Shown here piece after piece: positions 35,448 through 43,888 of a DNA stretch of 49,516 bases. Source of the DNA: Polynucleobacter sp. 31A-FELB (GTDB lineage Bacteria; Pseudomonadota; Gammaproteobacteria; Burkholderiales; Burkholderiaceae); NCBI RefSeq assembly GCF_018882405.1, contig NZ_JACVOO010000018.1, positions 1 through 49,516 of the forward strand. Direction: 5' to 3'. The notes beneath the pieces are model-generated. The model was given only the letters and a program-made list of their open reading frames with translations, had not been told where the DNA came from and did not search any database. The stretch's first letter is position 1. The number at the start of each line of letters is the position of its first letter. Both the position numbers and the translations under genes were made by a program.

Positions 35448-36641
35448 ATGAATAAGCCAGCCCAATCCGTAGATGCCCATTCAGTGATGTTTATTACCCC
35501 ACGACCAGAAGTAGTGATGGTTGAGGGTAAAGGCTCATGGCTCACCGATAACAATGGCAAGCGTTACTTAGACTTCTTGCAAGGTTGGGCAGTGAACTGT
35601 CTGGGTCATAGCAATCCCGGCATGATTGAAGCGCTCAATGCACAGGCTAAGAAACTCATTAATCCGAGTCCGGCTTTTTATAACGAGCCGATGATTCGCT
35701 TATCCAATCTATTGACTGATAACAGCTGCTTTAACAAAGTGTTTTTTGCCAATAGCGGCGCCGAGGCAAATGAAGGCGCTATCAAGCTGGCACGCAAATG
35801 GGGTCAACTCAATAAGTCTGGCGCCTTTGAAATTATCACCTTTGATCACAGCTTTCATGGTCGCACTTTAGCGACGATGAGTGCATCTGGTAAGCCGGGC
35901 TGGGACACGATGTTTGCTCCACAAGTTCCAGGCTTTCCGAAGGCGGATTTAAATGATTTGGACTCCGTTAAAAAACTGGTGACTGATAAAACGGTTGCAG
36001 TAATGCTTGAGCCAGTGCAAGGTGAAGGTGGCGTAATCCCTGTCACTAAAGAATTTATGCAAAGTCTGCGTAAGTTCACCAAAGAAAATAATATTTTGTT
36101 GATCGTGGATGAAGTGCAGGCTGGCTGTGGTCGCACTGGAAAACTGTTCGCTTATCAACATTACGGTATCGAACCAGACATCATGACCCTAGGTAAAGGT
36201 ATTGGTGGCGGTGTTCCATTGGCAGCACTGATGGCTACTGATGCTGTCGCTTGTTTCGTGCCCGGCGACCAAGGTGGTACCTATAACGGCAATCCGCTCA
36301 TGACTGCAGTTGGTATCAGCGTGATCGAACAATTACTGGCGCCAGGATTTTTGGATGCAGTATGCGCAAAGGGTGAATTGCTCAGCAAAGAATTACTTTC
36401 TATCTCAGCAGAATTTAATCTGAATGGCGAGCGTGGCGAAGGACTATTGCGTGCACTGATGTTGAGCGGTGATATTGGCGGCAAGCTGGTTGAACTAGCT
36501 CGCGATAGAGGTCCGGAGGGATTGCTAATTAACTCACCAAGACCTAATCTGTTGCGCTTCATGCCAGCACTGAATGTATCTGATGATGAAATCCGCCAGA
36601 TGTGTAACATCTTGAGAGAGTTGCTCAAGCAGGTTGCCTAG
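35448..36641 (+). CDS. argD: Acetylornithine transaminase
   Basis: A PLP-dependent class III aminotransferase of 397 residues, making N-acetylornithine in arginine synthesis. The family features are [56 protein letters not shown] and the PLP lysine in [10 protein letters not shown]. ArgD and succinylornithine or ornithine aminotransferases are close, and no arg genes are adjacent, so the exact substrate is inferred. A GATAAT at 35409-35414 could be its promoter; no Shine-Dalgarno is evident. Confidence 0.88.
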   Translation: MNKPAQSVDAHSVMFITPRPEVVMVEGKGSWLTDNNGKRYLDFLQGWAVNCLGHSNPGMIEALNAQAKKLINPSPAFYNEPMIRLSNLLTDNSCFNKVFFANSGAEANEGAIKLARKWGQLNKSGAFEIITFDHSFHGRTLATMSASGKPGWDTMFAPQVPGFPKADLNDLDSVKKLVTDKTVAVMLEPVQGEGGVIPVTKEFMQSLRKFTKENNILLIVDEVQAGCGRTGKLFAYQHYGIEPDIMTLGKGIGGGVPLAALMATDAVACFVPGDQGGTYNGNPLMTAVGISVIEQLLAPGFLDAVCAKGELLSKELLSISAEFNLNGERGEGLLRALMLSGDIGGKLVELARDRGPEGLLINSPRPNLLRFMPALNVSDDEIRQMCNILRELLKQVA

Positions 36642-36660
36642 AAACAAATGGGTGCAATGT

Positions 36661-36692
36661 AATAAAGGGGCTTTGAGCCCCTTTATTTTTTA
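36661..36692. terminator. Bidirectional terminator between argD and ispH
   Basis: AATAAAGGGGCT (36661-36672) and AGCCCCTTTATT (36676-36687) form a perfect 12-bp stem around TTG, followed by T-rich sequence on the plus strand and with A/T-rich flanks on the minus strand. It ends converging argD and ispH transcripts. Confidence 0.9.
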
Positions 36693-36695
36693 TAG

Positions 36696-37637
36696 CTAGC
36701 CAACTAAATTCTTTGGCAACGAGAATGTAACGTCTTCGACAACACCCTCTAGATTACGAATACTACGAGGGCCGAATTCTTGAATCTTTTCCACAATTGC
36801 GAGCGCTAGACTTTCAGGGGCTGATGCACCAGCAGTGAGCCCCACTCGCTTCTTACCCTCAAACCATTGGGCTTCAAGTTGCTCTGGTGCATCGACCATG
36901 TAAGCCGGTACGCCCAGTTTTTCAGCTAATTCACGCAAGCGATTCGAGTTCGAACTTGCTTTGCTTCCCACCACAATAACCACCTCAACTTGGGGCGCCA
37001 TAAATTTCACAGCATCTTGGCGGTTTTGAGTGGCGTAACAAATATCTTGCTTACGTGGCTGAACAATATTTGGGAATTTTTGAGTTAAAGCATCGACGAT
37101 TTCTTTCGTCTCATCTACGGAGAGTGTGGTTTGCGTTACAAAAGCAATTTTTTCATTCTCAGAAAAAGGCAGCTTAGCAACATCAGCTACTTTTTCAATC
37201 AGATGCACACCTTCTTTCACCTGCCCCATCGTACCTTCAACTTCCGGATGCCCAGCATGGCCAATCATCAAGACCGTGAAACCATCCTTGCACATCTTGA
37301 CGACCTCAAGATGAACCTTAGTAACCAAGGGGCAAGTAGCGTCATACACCTGCAGTCCGCGTGCCTCAGCATCCTTACGCACCTCTTGAGAAACACCATG
37401 AGCGCTAAACACGACGATGCCGCCTTTGGGCACTTCATGCAACTCATCTACAAACACGGCACCTTTTTCACGCAGACCGTTTACGACATAGGCGTTGTGA
37501 ACAATTTCATGACGTACATAAATCGGCGCACCAAAGCGTGTCAGCGCTTCATTGACGATATTGATTGCACGATCAACGCCCGCACAAAAGCCGCGGGGCT
37601 GCGCCATCAAAATTTCTGCTGGGGCTTGATTACTCAT
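36696..37637 (-). CDS. ispH: 4-hydroxy-3-methylbut-2-enyl diphosphate reductase
   Basis: Last enzyme of the MEP pathway, an iron-sulfur protein giving IPP and DMAPP. The three cluster cysteines are in [21 protein letters not shown] and [10 protein letters not shown]; the substrate-binding His and Glu are in [11 protein letters not shown] and [11 protein letters not shown]. 313 residues, normal length. It follows fkpB by 3 nt, the fkpB-ispH pairing also seen in E. coli, and belongs functionally with dxs and ispA in this window. Confidence 0.97.
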   Translation of the reverse strand: MSNQAPAEILMAQPRGFCAGVDRAINIVNEALTRFGAPIYVRHEIVHNAYVVNGLREKGAVFVDELHEVPKGGIVVFSAHGVSQEVRKDAEARGLQVYDATCPLVTKVHLEVVKMCKDGFTVLMIGHAGHPEVEGTMGQVKEGVHLIEKVADVAKLPFSENEKIAFVTQTTLSVDETKEIVDALTQKFPNIVQPRKQDICYATQNRQDAVKFMAPQVEVVIVVGSKASSNSNRLRELAEKLGVPAYMVDAPEQLEAQWFEGKKRVGLTAGASAPESLALAIVEKIQEFGPRSIRNLEGVVEDVTFSLPKNLVG

Positions 37638-37640
37638 TCG

Positions 37641-38087
37641 TTAGAGAATCGCGACGATTTCTGCTTCGAAGGTGACAGGCCTTCCAGCAAGCGGGTGATT
37701 GAAATCAAACCAAGCGCCCTCTTCATTAATCGATTGCAATACACCGGCATATTGCGCGCCACCAGGAGCATTAAATTCAATCACGTCGCCAGGATTAAAT
37801 TCCACATCATCATCCCGACCTTCTTTGAGCGCGCCCAAAGAAACCCACTGAATTAATTCTTCCTTGCGCTCTCCAAAACTTTCTTCCGGCGGCAGCAAGG
37901 CGCTTTTCTTTTCACCCACAGCCAATCCGATTAACACCTTCTCAAAACAAGGCGCAAATTGTCCAGAACCCATCAACACCGTCGCAGGGCGATCGATAAA
38001 AGTATTGATGTAATCATCCCCGCTAGGCAAAGTCAGCCGATAGTTGAGAGTCAGGAAGGAGTTGGGCAAAACCGTAAGCTTAGTCAT
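37641..38087 (-). CDS. fkpB: FKBP-type peptidyl-prolyl isomerase (FkpB/SlpA)
   Basis: A 148-residue FKBP with the inserted flap domain of the SlyD/SlpA group: NYRLTLPSGDDYINTF, GSGQFAPCFEKVLIGLAVGEK, LPPEESFGER and FDFNHPLAGRPVTFE. It lacks the His-rich tail of SlyD, so FkpB is preferred. ATG at 38087 is chosen over a more upstream start because MTKLTVLPNS fits the family and TACAAT ends 6 nt before it. It lies 3 nt from ispH. Confidence 0.9.
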   Translation of the reverse strand: MTKLTVLPNSFLTLNYRLTLPSGDDYINTFIDRPATVLMGSGQFAPCFEKVLIGLAVGEKKSALLPPEESFGERKEELIQWVSLGALKEGRDDDVEFNPGDVIEFNAPGGAQYAGVLQSINEEGAWFDFNHPLAGRPVTFEAEIVAIL

Positions 38088-38093
38088 AAGGTA

Positions 38094-38099
38094 ATTGTA
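38094..38099 (-). promoter_or_regulatory. Predicted fkpB-ispH promoter (-10 TACAAT, leaderless)
   Basis: TACAAT (5 of 6) at 38099-38094 on the minus strand is followed by TACCTT and the fkpB ATG at 38087. The 6-nt spacing puts the likely start site on or beside the ATG. It lies in the 30-bp gap with divergent radC; no matching symmetric element for radC is clear. Confidence 0.48.
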
Positions 38100-38117
38100 T
38101 CTAGGCCTGACCCCAGC

Positions 38118-38813
38118 GTGCACTCACCCATCACGGACTGGCCAAAAATGGATCAGCCCCGGGAGAAGCTCCGCGCCCTTGGGGCAGCAGCACTGAGCGA
38201 TGCTGAGCTACTTGCGATCTTTCTACGAGTTGGCTTCAAAGGTAAATCTGCGGTGGCACTAGCCGAGGATCTACTCCATCATTTCGGCAATTTGCCACGC
38301 TTACTGTCGTGCGCCCCAGAGGAATTAACCCAGATTCATGGCATGGGTATTTCCAAGTGGTCACAAATTCAAGCTGCTTATGAGCTCGTGAAGCGCAGTC
38401 TCGAGGAATCTCTTTCCCAGGACTCGGTTTTTTCATCGCCCGGGTATGTCAAAGAGTTCTTGCAAGCCCGATTTGGGCGCCTGCCACATGAAGTCTTCCT
38501 TTGCCTGCATCTTGACTCCCGCCTGCACCTGATTGAGTGCCAGGAGCTCTTTAGAGGCTCCCTGACCCATACTGCCGTCTATCCCCGAGAAATCCTCAAG
38601 GAAGCCCTTGCAAGGAACGCCAGCGCCCTCATCGTGGCCCATAACCACCCAAGCGGAAACCCACTTCCAAGCTTAGCCGACCAGGAATTGACCAAGATGC
38701 TGTCTAAAGCCTTGCAAATGGTGGATATTCCCCTCCTGGACCATTGCATTGTTAGTGAGAGTGGTTTTTTCTCTTTTTCAGATTCAGGCCTTATGAAAAA
38801 AGACTTTAATTAG
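38118..38813 (+). CDS. radC: RadC-family JAB/MPN domain protein
   Basis: A 231-residue protein with the N-terminal helix-hairpin-helix UPF0758 domain (REKLRALGAAALSDAELLAI) and a C-terminal JAMM metalloprotease-like domain with AHNHPSGNPLPSLADQE (HxH and Asp ligands). Despite its name, a role in DNA repair is not supported in E. coli. The open frame extends far upstream antisense to fkpB; GTG at 38118 gives ITDWPKMDQPREKL, the normal family beginning, so I use it. Confidence 0.88.
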   Translation: MHSPITDWPKMDQPREKLRALGAAALSDAELLAIFLRVGFKGKSAVALAEDLLHHFGNLPRLLSCAPEELTQIHGMGISKWSQIQAAYELVKRSLEESLSQDSVFSSPGYVKEFLQARFGRLPHEVFLCLHLDSRLHLIECQELFRGSLTHTAVYPREILKEALARNASALIVAHNHPSGNPLPSLADQELTKMLSKALQMVDIPLLDHCIVSESGFFSFSDSGLMKKDFN

Positions 38814-38917
38814 AAGCAATCACTAACTTATCGGGTATTTTTGACCCATAAAAGCTGCTCGAGGGCTAAATCCTTAAAACTAAAGCGAATTAGGGGTAGA
38901 TCAAAGTGCTCGGAGAC

Positions 38918-38926
38918 TGATACAAT
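38918..38926 (+). promoter_or_regulatory. Predicted rpmB-rpmG promoter (extended -10)
   Basis: TGATACAAT at 38918-38926 is a TG-n extension plus TACAAT (5 of 6). Initiation near 38933 gives a leader of about 25 nt that includes the GGAG ribosome-binding site of rpmB. The rest of the 144-bp radC-rpmB gap holds nothing else that I can identify. Confidence 0.6.
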
Positions 38927-38957
38927 CTTCTTTTTTCGCAATTAATGGAGTTATGTC

Positions 38958-39191
38958 ATGGCAAAAGTTTGCCAAGTCACTGGGAAGAAGCCGATGGTTG
39001 GCAACAATGTATCCCATGCAAACAATAAAACGAAGCGTCGCTTTTTGCCGAATTTGCAAAACCGTCGTTTCTGGGTTGAATCTGAAAACCGTTGGATTAG
39101 CTTGCGCTTAACCAATGCTGGTTTGCGCGTTATCGACAAGAACGGCATCGATGCTGTGTTGTCTGATCTCCGTGCACGTGGCGAAATTTAA
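38958..39191 (+). CDS. rpmB: 50S ribosomal protein bL28
   Basis: A 77-residue basic protein starting [20 protein letters not shown], with [18 protein letters not shown], the L28 signature. Full length. GGAG stands before the ATG. It is followed 11 nt later by rpmG, the standard rpmB-rpmG pair. Confidence 0.98.
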   Translation: MAKVCQVTGKKPMVGNNVSHANNKTKRRFLPNLQNRRFWVESENRWISLRLTNAGLRVIDKNGIDAVLSDLRARGEI

Positions 39192-39202
39192 GGAGCGCAC
39201 AA

Positions 39203-39370
39203 ATGGCTAAAGGCGGCAGAGAAAAAATCAAATTAGAGTCATCAGCTGGTACTGGTCACTTCTATACAACTTCAAAAAACAAGCGTACAAAGCCTGAGAA
39301 AATGGAGATCATGAAGTTCGATCCAACCATTCGCAAGCACGTTGCTTACAAAGAAACAAAGCTCAAGTAA
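39203..39370 (+). CDS. rpmG: 50S ribosomal protein bL33
   Basis: A 55-codon gene. The product starts [20 protein letters not shown], continues [20 protein letters not shown] and ends in ETKLK, a typical proteobacterial L33. It lacks the CxxC pairs of zinc-binding L33 forms, so it is the zinc-independent type. AAGGAG precedes the ATG by 8 nt, partly over the rpmB stop region. A terminator follows 30 nt later. Confidence 0.97.
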   Translation: MAKGGREKIKLESSAGTGHFYTTSKNKRTKPEKMEIMKFDPTIRKHVAYKETKLK

Positions 39371-39400
39371 TTTATCGATTCGATATTTATTTGCAGCAAA

Positions 39401-39431
39401 TAAAAAACCCGCTACATCAGCGGGTTTTTTA
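39401..39431. terminator. Strong bidirectional Rho-independent terminator
   Basis: TAAAAAACCCGCT (39401-39413) pairs perfectly with AGCGGGTTTTTTA (39419-39431) around ACATC. It can end rpmB-rpmG on the plus strand and the converging desaturase gene on the minus strand. The core CCCGCT/AGCGGG also occurs in the rpsU terminator at 6033. Confidence 0.92.
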
Positions 39432-39448
39432 TTGCCTAGATTTTTCTC

Positions 39449-40642
39449 TTAAGCGTAGCGACGCAATCTCAATGAGAAGTCGCGCAAACTCGATAGCCCG
39501 CTCTCTTCTGCACGCTGACACCAAGTATGCAATTGAGAAACCAATTGATCACCCGTGGCATTAGAACGACTCCAGATAGCTTGCAAATCACGACGCATCT
39601 CAATCATCTTTCGTAGCTGCGCATTCGTTGCCATCAGCTCTTCCAGTTTGATTTTTTCATCCGCGGTTAAACGAGACTCATCTTTGCCCAACCAGGCGCG
39701 CGCGTCCTTTAAGTGGGCTGCCAACACCTGCATATGCTGAACTTCATTACTAAAGAATGTGCTCAGGGTCTTGCTATAGCGAGCCATGATTTCATAACGG
39801 TTAGCAATGATGGCTTCGAGCGTGCCTTGATCGGCAGGACGCAAGTCGCTTAGCACTGGCTTTGGAGAAGTCTTCTTCACCTTGGCTAAGCCTACTGCAC
39901 TCATCATCTGGATGTACATCCAACCAATATCAAACTCGTACCACTTACTAGAGAGCTTAGCGCTTGTAGCAAAGGTGTGATGGTTGTTATGTAGCTCTTC
40001 ACCACCAATCAAAATACCCCAAGGGAAAATGTTTCTTGAGGCATCCTCGAAGTCGTAATTACGATAACCCCAGTAGTGACCAATGCCATTAATAATTCCG
40101 GCAGCAGTAATTGGAATCCACAACATCTGCACTGCCCAGACTGTTAAACCTATTGCGCCGAACAAGAACACATCGATGATCAACATCAAGGCAACACCTT
40201 GCCAAGAAAACTTGGAATAGATGTTGTGCTCAAGCCAATCATCCGGCGTGCCATGACCAAACTTATCTAAGGTCTCTTGATTGCGTGATTCTTTTTTATA
40301 CAACTCAGCACCGCGAGAAAGTACGGTCTTGATACCGAGAACTTGCGGGCTATGTGGATCATCCACAGTCTCGCACTTGGCGTGGTGTTTGCGATGAATC
40401 GCTGCCCACTCCTTAGTGACCATGCCCGTTGTCAGCCAGAGCCAAAAGCGGAAAAAATGCGACATGATGGGATGCAACTCCAAAGCGCGGTGCGCCTGGC
40501 AGCGATGCAAAAAGATGGTGACGCTAGCAATAGTAATGTGGGTAGCCACCAGCGTAAAAACGAGGATCTGCCACCATGCCCAATCTAAGTAGCCATTAGC
40601 AAGCCAACTGAGAAATGCATCAAAACCTGAAACTGTATTCAA
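39449..40642 (-). CDS. Membrane fatty-acid desaturase (acyl-CoA delta-9 type)
   Basis: A 397-residue di-iron membrane desaturase. The three His boxes are HRCQAH, HRKHH and HNNHH, with membrane segments between (HITIASVTIFLH start, later LMLIIDVFLFGAIGLTVWAV). The family introduces double bonds into acyl chains and helps keep membranes fluid in the cold; position and substrate form are inferred. A helical C-terminal tail of about 120 residues follows the last box. The frame begins at TTG (40642) with GGGGAT upstream; the next Met would remove the first His box, so TTG is kept. Confidence 0.88.
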   Translation of the reverse strand: MNTVSGFDAFLSWLANGYLDWAWWQILVFTLVATHITIASVTIFLHRCQAHRALELHPIMSHFFRFWLWLTTGMVTKEWAAIHRKHHAKCETVDDPHSPQVLGIKTVLSRGAELYKKESRNQETLDKFGHGTPDDWLEHNIYSKFSWQGVALMLIIDVFLFGAIGLTVWAVQMLWIPITAAGIINGIGHYWGYRNYDFEDASRNIFPWGILIGGEELHNNHHTFATSAKLSSKWYEFDIGWMYIQMMSAVGLAKVKKTSPKPVLSDLRPADQGTLEAIIANRYEIMARYSKTLSTFFSNEVQHMQVLAAHLKDARAWLGKDESRLTADEKIKLEELMATNAQLRKMIEMRRDLQAIWSRSNATGDQLVSQLHTWCQRAEESGLSSLRDFSLRLRRYA

Positions 40643-40670
40643 AAGGGTATCCCCAGAGAGGTCTAAACCC

Positions 40671-42260
40671 TTATTTTAGTTCTTTAACGGCTTTCTTGCT
40701 TTTGACTTTTACCGACTTTTCGTCATCTTTATCGACAGTTACCGCAGAAACAGCCGCTTTTTTCTGAAAAACAGCCCCAAAGAAGCCATCTGTACCGTGA
40801 ATATGGGGCCATAACTGCCACCAAGGGTTATCAGGACTGCATCCCAAAGGCATTTTATCCTTTGGAAACAATGGCTTAAGAACCTCAGCCGCAGGAACAG
40901 CCTCAAAATTAGGGTGCTTTGCCAAGAAATCTTCTGCAATTTGCTGGTTTTCTTGTGGCAATAGGCTGCAGGTGGCATAAACCAAGCGACCACCTGGCTT
41001 GAGCAAGCGGCTTGCGGAGGCCAAGATATTCATCTGCTTTTGATTGAGCTCCAGAACGCCTTCTGGGGTCTGACGCCATTTGAGATCTGGGTTGCGGCGC
41101 AGAGTGCCCATACCGCTACAAGGAGCATCCACCAAAACGCGGTCAATCTTGCCGGCCAAGCGTTTGATCTTAGAGTCGTTCTCGCTATCAATCCATACGG
41201 GATGCACGTTAGAGAGGCCGCTACGGGCTTGTCGTGGCTTCAAATTGGCCAAGCGACGCTCAGATGTATCTAGGGCATACAAACGGCCTGTAGAGCGCAT
41301 GATTGCCCCAATCGCCAAAGTCTTGCCGCCAGCACCTGCACAAAAGTCCACCACCATCTCACCGCGTTTAGGGGCGAGCAAATAAGCCAATAGCTGGCTG
41401 CCTTCATCTTGAACCTCAAACATCCCCGCTTTAAAACCAACCGTATTTTGCAAAGCGGGCTTACCCATGATGCGCACACCATCAGGAGCGTAAGGGGTTG
41501 GAATTGCTTGATAGCGACCACCAAGAGCATTCATCTCCGCAAGCAGTTGCTCGCGAGTTGTCTTCATGGTGTTCGCACGCAAATCCAAAAGTGCTGGATG
41601 CATGAGTGATTTAGCCAACTCTTCACGAGATTCTTCGCCTGGATATTTTCCAAAAGCATCCCATAACCATTCAGGCAAATTATTCCGAACTAAGGGATTA
41701 AGTGCTGATGGATCGACCGTAGCAAAACGTTGTAACCACTCGTACTCGCCTGTCTTTAATACGTGAGCTAAATCAGCAATCGCACTCTCAGCACGGTTAG
41801 CGGAACCTAATCCACCTTCAGACAAAGCAGACAGCAAACCCAATAGGGCTAAGCGTCGAGCCTGTGAACCCTCGCCACTGGAAGCGAACTGTGAGAACTC
41901 ATTTTTACGACGCAAGATAGCAAAAGCACTCTCAGCAATTAAGGCTCGATCACGATTACCTAGCTGAGGTTCAGAGCGGAAATACCGACTCACAACACGA
42001 TCTGCTGGTTGCTCAAAATTCAATAACTCTGGAAGCAAGCGCTCTAAATGAATCGCATGCTGTGGCAATGCTTTTGCATTGGAAAAGTTTTTTTGGCCTT
42101 CGGGCGCAATGATGTTTCCGCTCGCATTACGACGCTCTGGGCGACGCAATGGGTCTTTGGATTTAGCGGCGTAACTTTTTTGTGGGCCTAGGCGCGATCC
42201 AGATCTGGACCCGGATTTACTACCAGCGCTAGCTCCGCGGGATGAACGTTCTTTACTCAT
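40671..42260 (-). CDS. rsmB: 16S rRNA m5C methyltransferase RsmB-like
   Basis: A 529-residue RsmB/NOP-family enzyme. A Ser/Arg-rich basic tail (about 50 residues) is followed by a NusB-like domain (about 70-200) and the SAM-dependent domain with VVDFCAGAGGKTLAIGA, VDAPCSGMGTLRRNPDLKW (catalytic TC/PC pair) and VYATCSLLPQENQ. The NusB fusion favours RsmB (C967 of 16S rRNA) over RsmF. The Lys-rich C-terminus is unusual but may be lineage-specific. It overlaps purN by 4 nt (ATGA). Confidence 0.88.
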   Translation of the reverse strand: MSKERSSRGASAGSKSGSRSGSRLGPQKSYAAKSKDPLRRPERRNASGNIIAPEGQKNFSNAKALPQHAIHLERLLPELLNFEQPADRVVSRYFRSEPQLGNRDRALIAESAFAILRRKNEFSQFASSGEGSQARRLALLGLLSALSEGGLGSANRAESAIADLAHVLKTGEYEWLQRFATVDPSALNPLVRNNLPEWLWDAFGKYPGEESREELAKSLMHPALLDLRANTMKTTREQLLAEMNALGGRYQAIPTPYAPDGVRIMGKPALQNTVGFKAGMFEVQDEGSQLLAYLLAPKRGEMVVDFCAGAGGKTLAIGAIMRSTGRLYALDTSERRLANLKPRQARSGLSNVHPVWIDSENDSKIKRLAGKIDRVLVDAPCSGMGTLRRNPDLKWRQTPEGVLELNQKQMNILASASRLLKPGGRLVYATCSLLPQENQQIAEDFLAKHPNFEAVPAAEVLKPLFPKDKMPLGCSPDNPWWQLWPHIHGTDGFFGAVFQKKAAVSAVTVDKDDEKSVKVKSKKAVKELK

Positions 42261-42886
42261 AATTTTATTAATTGCGACTCCGGTGGTTGAACCTGAACTT
42301 GATTACCTTCTATTCGCAATCGTCCATCTAGGAACCATTTTACGGCCCGCGGGTAAATCTGATGCTCAGCAGCCAAAACTCGTGCCGCCAAACTATCCGC
42401 ATCATCGCCTGGAAGCACTGGAACTGAGGCTTGGCAGATGATGGGGCCTTCATCCACACCTTCGGTCACAAAGTGCACGCTGGCTCCATGTTCGGCTACG
42501 CCGGCCTCCAAAGCCCGCTCGTGGGTATGTAAACCCGGGAAGGCTGGTAGCAAGGCAGGGTGAATATTGATGAGTCGACCCTCAAAATGACGAATAAAGC
42601 CCGGGGTCAGAATGCGCATAAAACCGGCTAGAACGACCAAATCCGCACCCAATTCATCGATTTTCTCGATTAGGGCAGCATCAAAGGACTCACGCGTGGC
42701 ATGCTCTTTGTGCTCAATAGCAAAGGCAGGAATACCCTGGGAGCGAGCAAAATCAAGGCCCTTAGCCGCAGAGTGATTAGCAATCACCCCTGCAAAAGTG
42801 ACGGGCCACTGCTCTTTTTGAGCTGTTTTGACAATGGCCTCGAAATTGGATCCGCGGCCTGAGATTAAGGTAACGATAGATGGCAT
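42257..42886 (-). CDS. purN: Phosphoribosylglycinamide formyltransferase
   Basis: Transfers formyl from 10-formyl-THF to GAR in purine synthesis. 209 residues from ATG at 42886; a GTG two codons upstream is less likely. Motifs: LISGRGSNFEAIV (phosphate binding), NIHPALLPAFPGLHTHERAL with the catalytic Asn-His pair, and HFVTEGVDEGPIICQ with the catalytic Asp. ATG follows a TATATT by 6 nt with no Shine-Dalgarno. Translationally coupled to rsmB. Confidence 0.95.
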   Translation of the reverse strand: MPSIVTLISGRGSNFEAIVKTAQKEQWPVTFAGVIANHSAAKGLDFARSQGIPAFAIEHKEHATRESFDAALIEKIDELGADLVVLAGFMRILTPGFIRHFEGRLINIHPALLPAFPGLHTHERALEAGVAEHGASVHFVTEGVDEGPIICQASVPVLPGDDADSLAARVLAAEHQIYPRAVKWFLDGRLRIEGNQVQVQPPESQLIKL

Positions 42887-42892
42887 GCCCAC

Positions 42893-42900
42893 AATATAAT
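42893..42900. promoter_or_regulatory. Overlapping divergent -10 elements, purN / ribF
   Basis: TATATT reads on the minus strand at 42898-42893 toward purN, and TATAAT reads on the plus strand at 42895-42900 toward ribF; they share 4 bp. The purN ATG is 6 nt after its hexamer (leaderless), whereas ribF would have a leader of about 30 nt from a start near 42907. The symmetry is near-perfect but less exact than at uvrD/valS. Confidence 0.52.
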
Positions 42901-42937
42901 TGATGGTTACCCCGAAAGCGACCCTGAAAGCGATTTA

Positions 42938-43888
42938 GTGAACGTATTCCGTGGCCCTACCCAGTTTTCTGCAGGACCAGCTTGTGCCTTAACCATCGGT
43001 AATTTCGATGGCGTGCACAGGGGTCATCGCGCCCTGCTCAAACAACTGAAGGACGGCGCCCAGGAGCGTGGCTTGGTGAGTTGCGTCATGACTTTTGAGC
43101 CGCACCCCAAGGAATTCTTTTCCCCAGAACAAGCGCCCCCACGGATTCTGAATTTACGTGACAAGCTTGCTGCGTTTGCGGACATTGGTATTGATCGCGT
43201 CGTGGTGGAGCATTTCAATTCAGCATTTGCTCGCCTCACTCCAGAAGAGTTTGTTTCTGAAATCATTGTCAAACAACTTCATGCGAAATGGATTTTGATT
43301 GGAGATGATTTTTGCTATGGTGCCAAACGCGCCGGCAACTTTGCAAGCCTTAAAGCTGCTGGTGAGCAATTTGGTTTTGAAGTTTCCAGCATTCATACGG
43401 TGCAGGAAGATGGCGAAAGAATTTCTAGCTCAGCATTACGCAATGCTTTAGCTAATGGGGATATGGATCAAGCCACCAAATTATTAGGTCGGCCTTACGG
43501 CATCTCTGGTCATGTAATTCATGGTCAAAAGTTAGGGCGCACCTTGGGCTTCCCAACACTGAACTTGGCGGTAGCCAATCACCTGCATCATCGTAAGCCT
43601 GCATGCTCCGGCATCTTCACCGCGCAAGTATTAGGGCTTGGCGATAAACCACTTCCCGCCGTAGCTAGTCTTGGCGTAAGACCAACAGTCGAAGATGAAG
43701 GTCGCGTTCTCCTGGAGACGCACATCTTTGATTACAACGCAGATGTTTATGGAAAAATTATTACCGTAGAACTCTTAGAAAAGATTCGTGACGAGGCGAA
43801 GTACTCTGACCTCGAAACTCTTACCAAAGCGATTGCATCCGATGCAGCGCATGCCAGAAATTATTTCCAGAAAAAAGCTTATGTCTGA
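42938..43888 (+). CDS. ribF: Bifunctional riboflavin kinase / FAD synthetase
   Basis: Makes FMN and then FAD. 316 residues: N-terminal nucleotidyltransferase with [18 protein letters not shown] and a [16 protein letters not shown] stretch, and C-terminal kinase with [11 protein letters not shown] and [10 protein letters not shown]. The start is GTG at 42938 ([22 protein letters not shown]), with GAAAG upstream. Its stop overlaps the ileS start by 8 nt. It begins the ribF-ileS-lspA-coaBC-dut run. Confidence 0.95.
   Translation: MNVFRGPTQFSAGPACALTIGNFDGVHRGHRALLKQLKDGAQERGLVSCVMTFEPHPKEFFSPEQAPPRILNLRDKLAAFADIGIDRVVVEHFNSAFARLTPEEFVSEIIVKQLHAKWILIGDDFCYGAKRAGNFASLKAAGEQFGFEVSSIHTVQEDGERISSSALRNALANGDMDQATKLLGRPYGISGHVIHGQKLGRTLGFPTLNLAVANHLHHRKPACSGIFTAQVLGLGDKPLPAVASLGVRPTVEDEGRVLLETHIFDYNADVYGKIITVELLEKIRDEAKYSDLETLTKAIASDAAHARNYFQKKAYV

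Noticed and set aside
37959..38117. Longer RadC start at an upstream ATG
   Set aside because: The extra 53 residues are antisense to fkpB, Arg/Ser-rich and unlike RadC; GTG at 38118 gives the family N-terminus.
42903..42938. An 11-codon ATG frame ending in TAG that overlaps the ribF GTG start, as a possible leader peptide
   Set aside because: The predicted start site (about 42907) would lie inside the ATG, and no regulatory codon run or attenuator hairpin is present.
43788..43880. Longer IleS start overlapping ribF by about 100 nt
   Set aside because: The extra 31 residues are out-of-frame ribF sequence, and the normal IleS beginning is at 43881.
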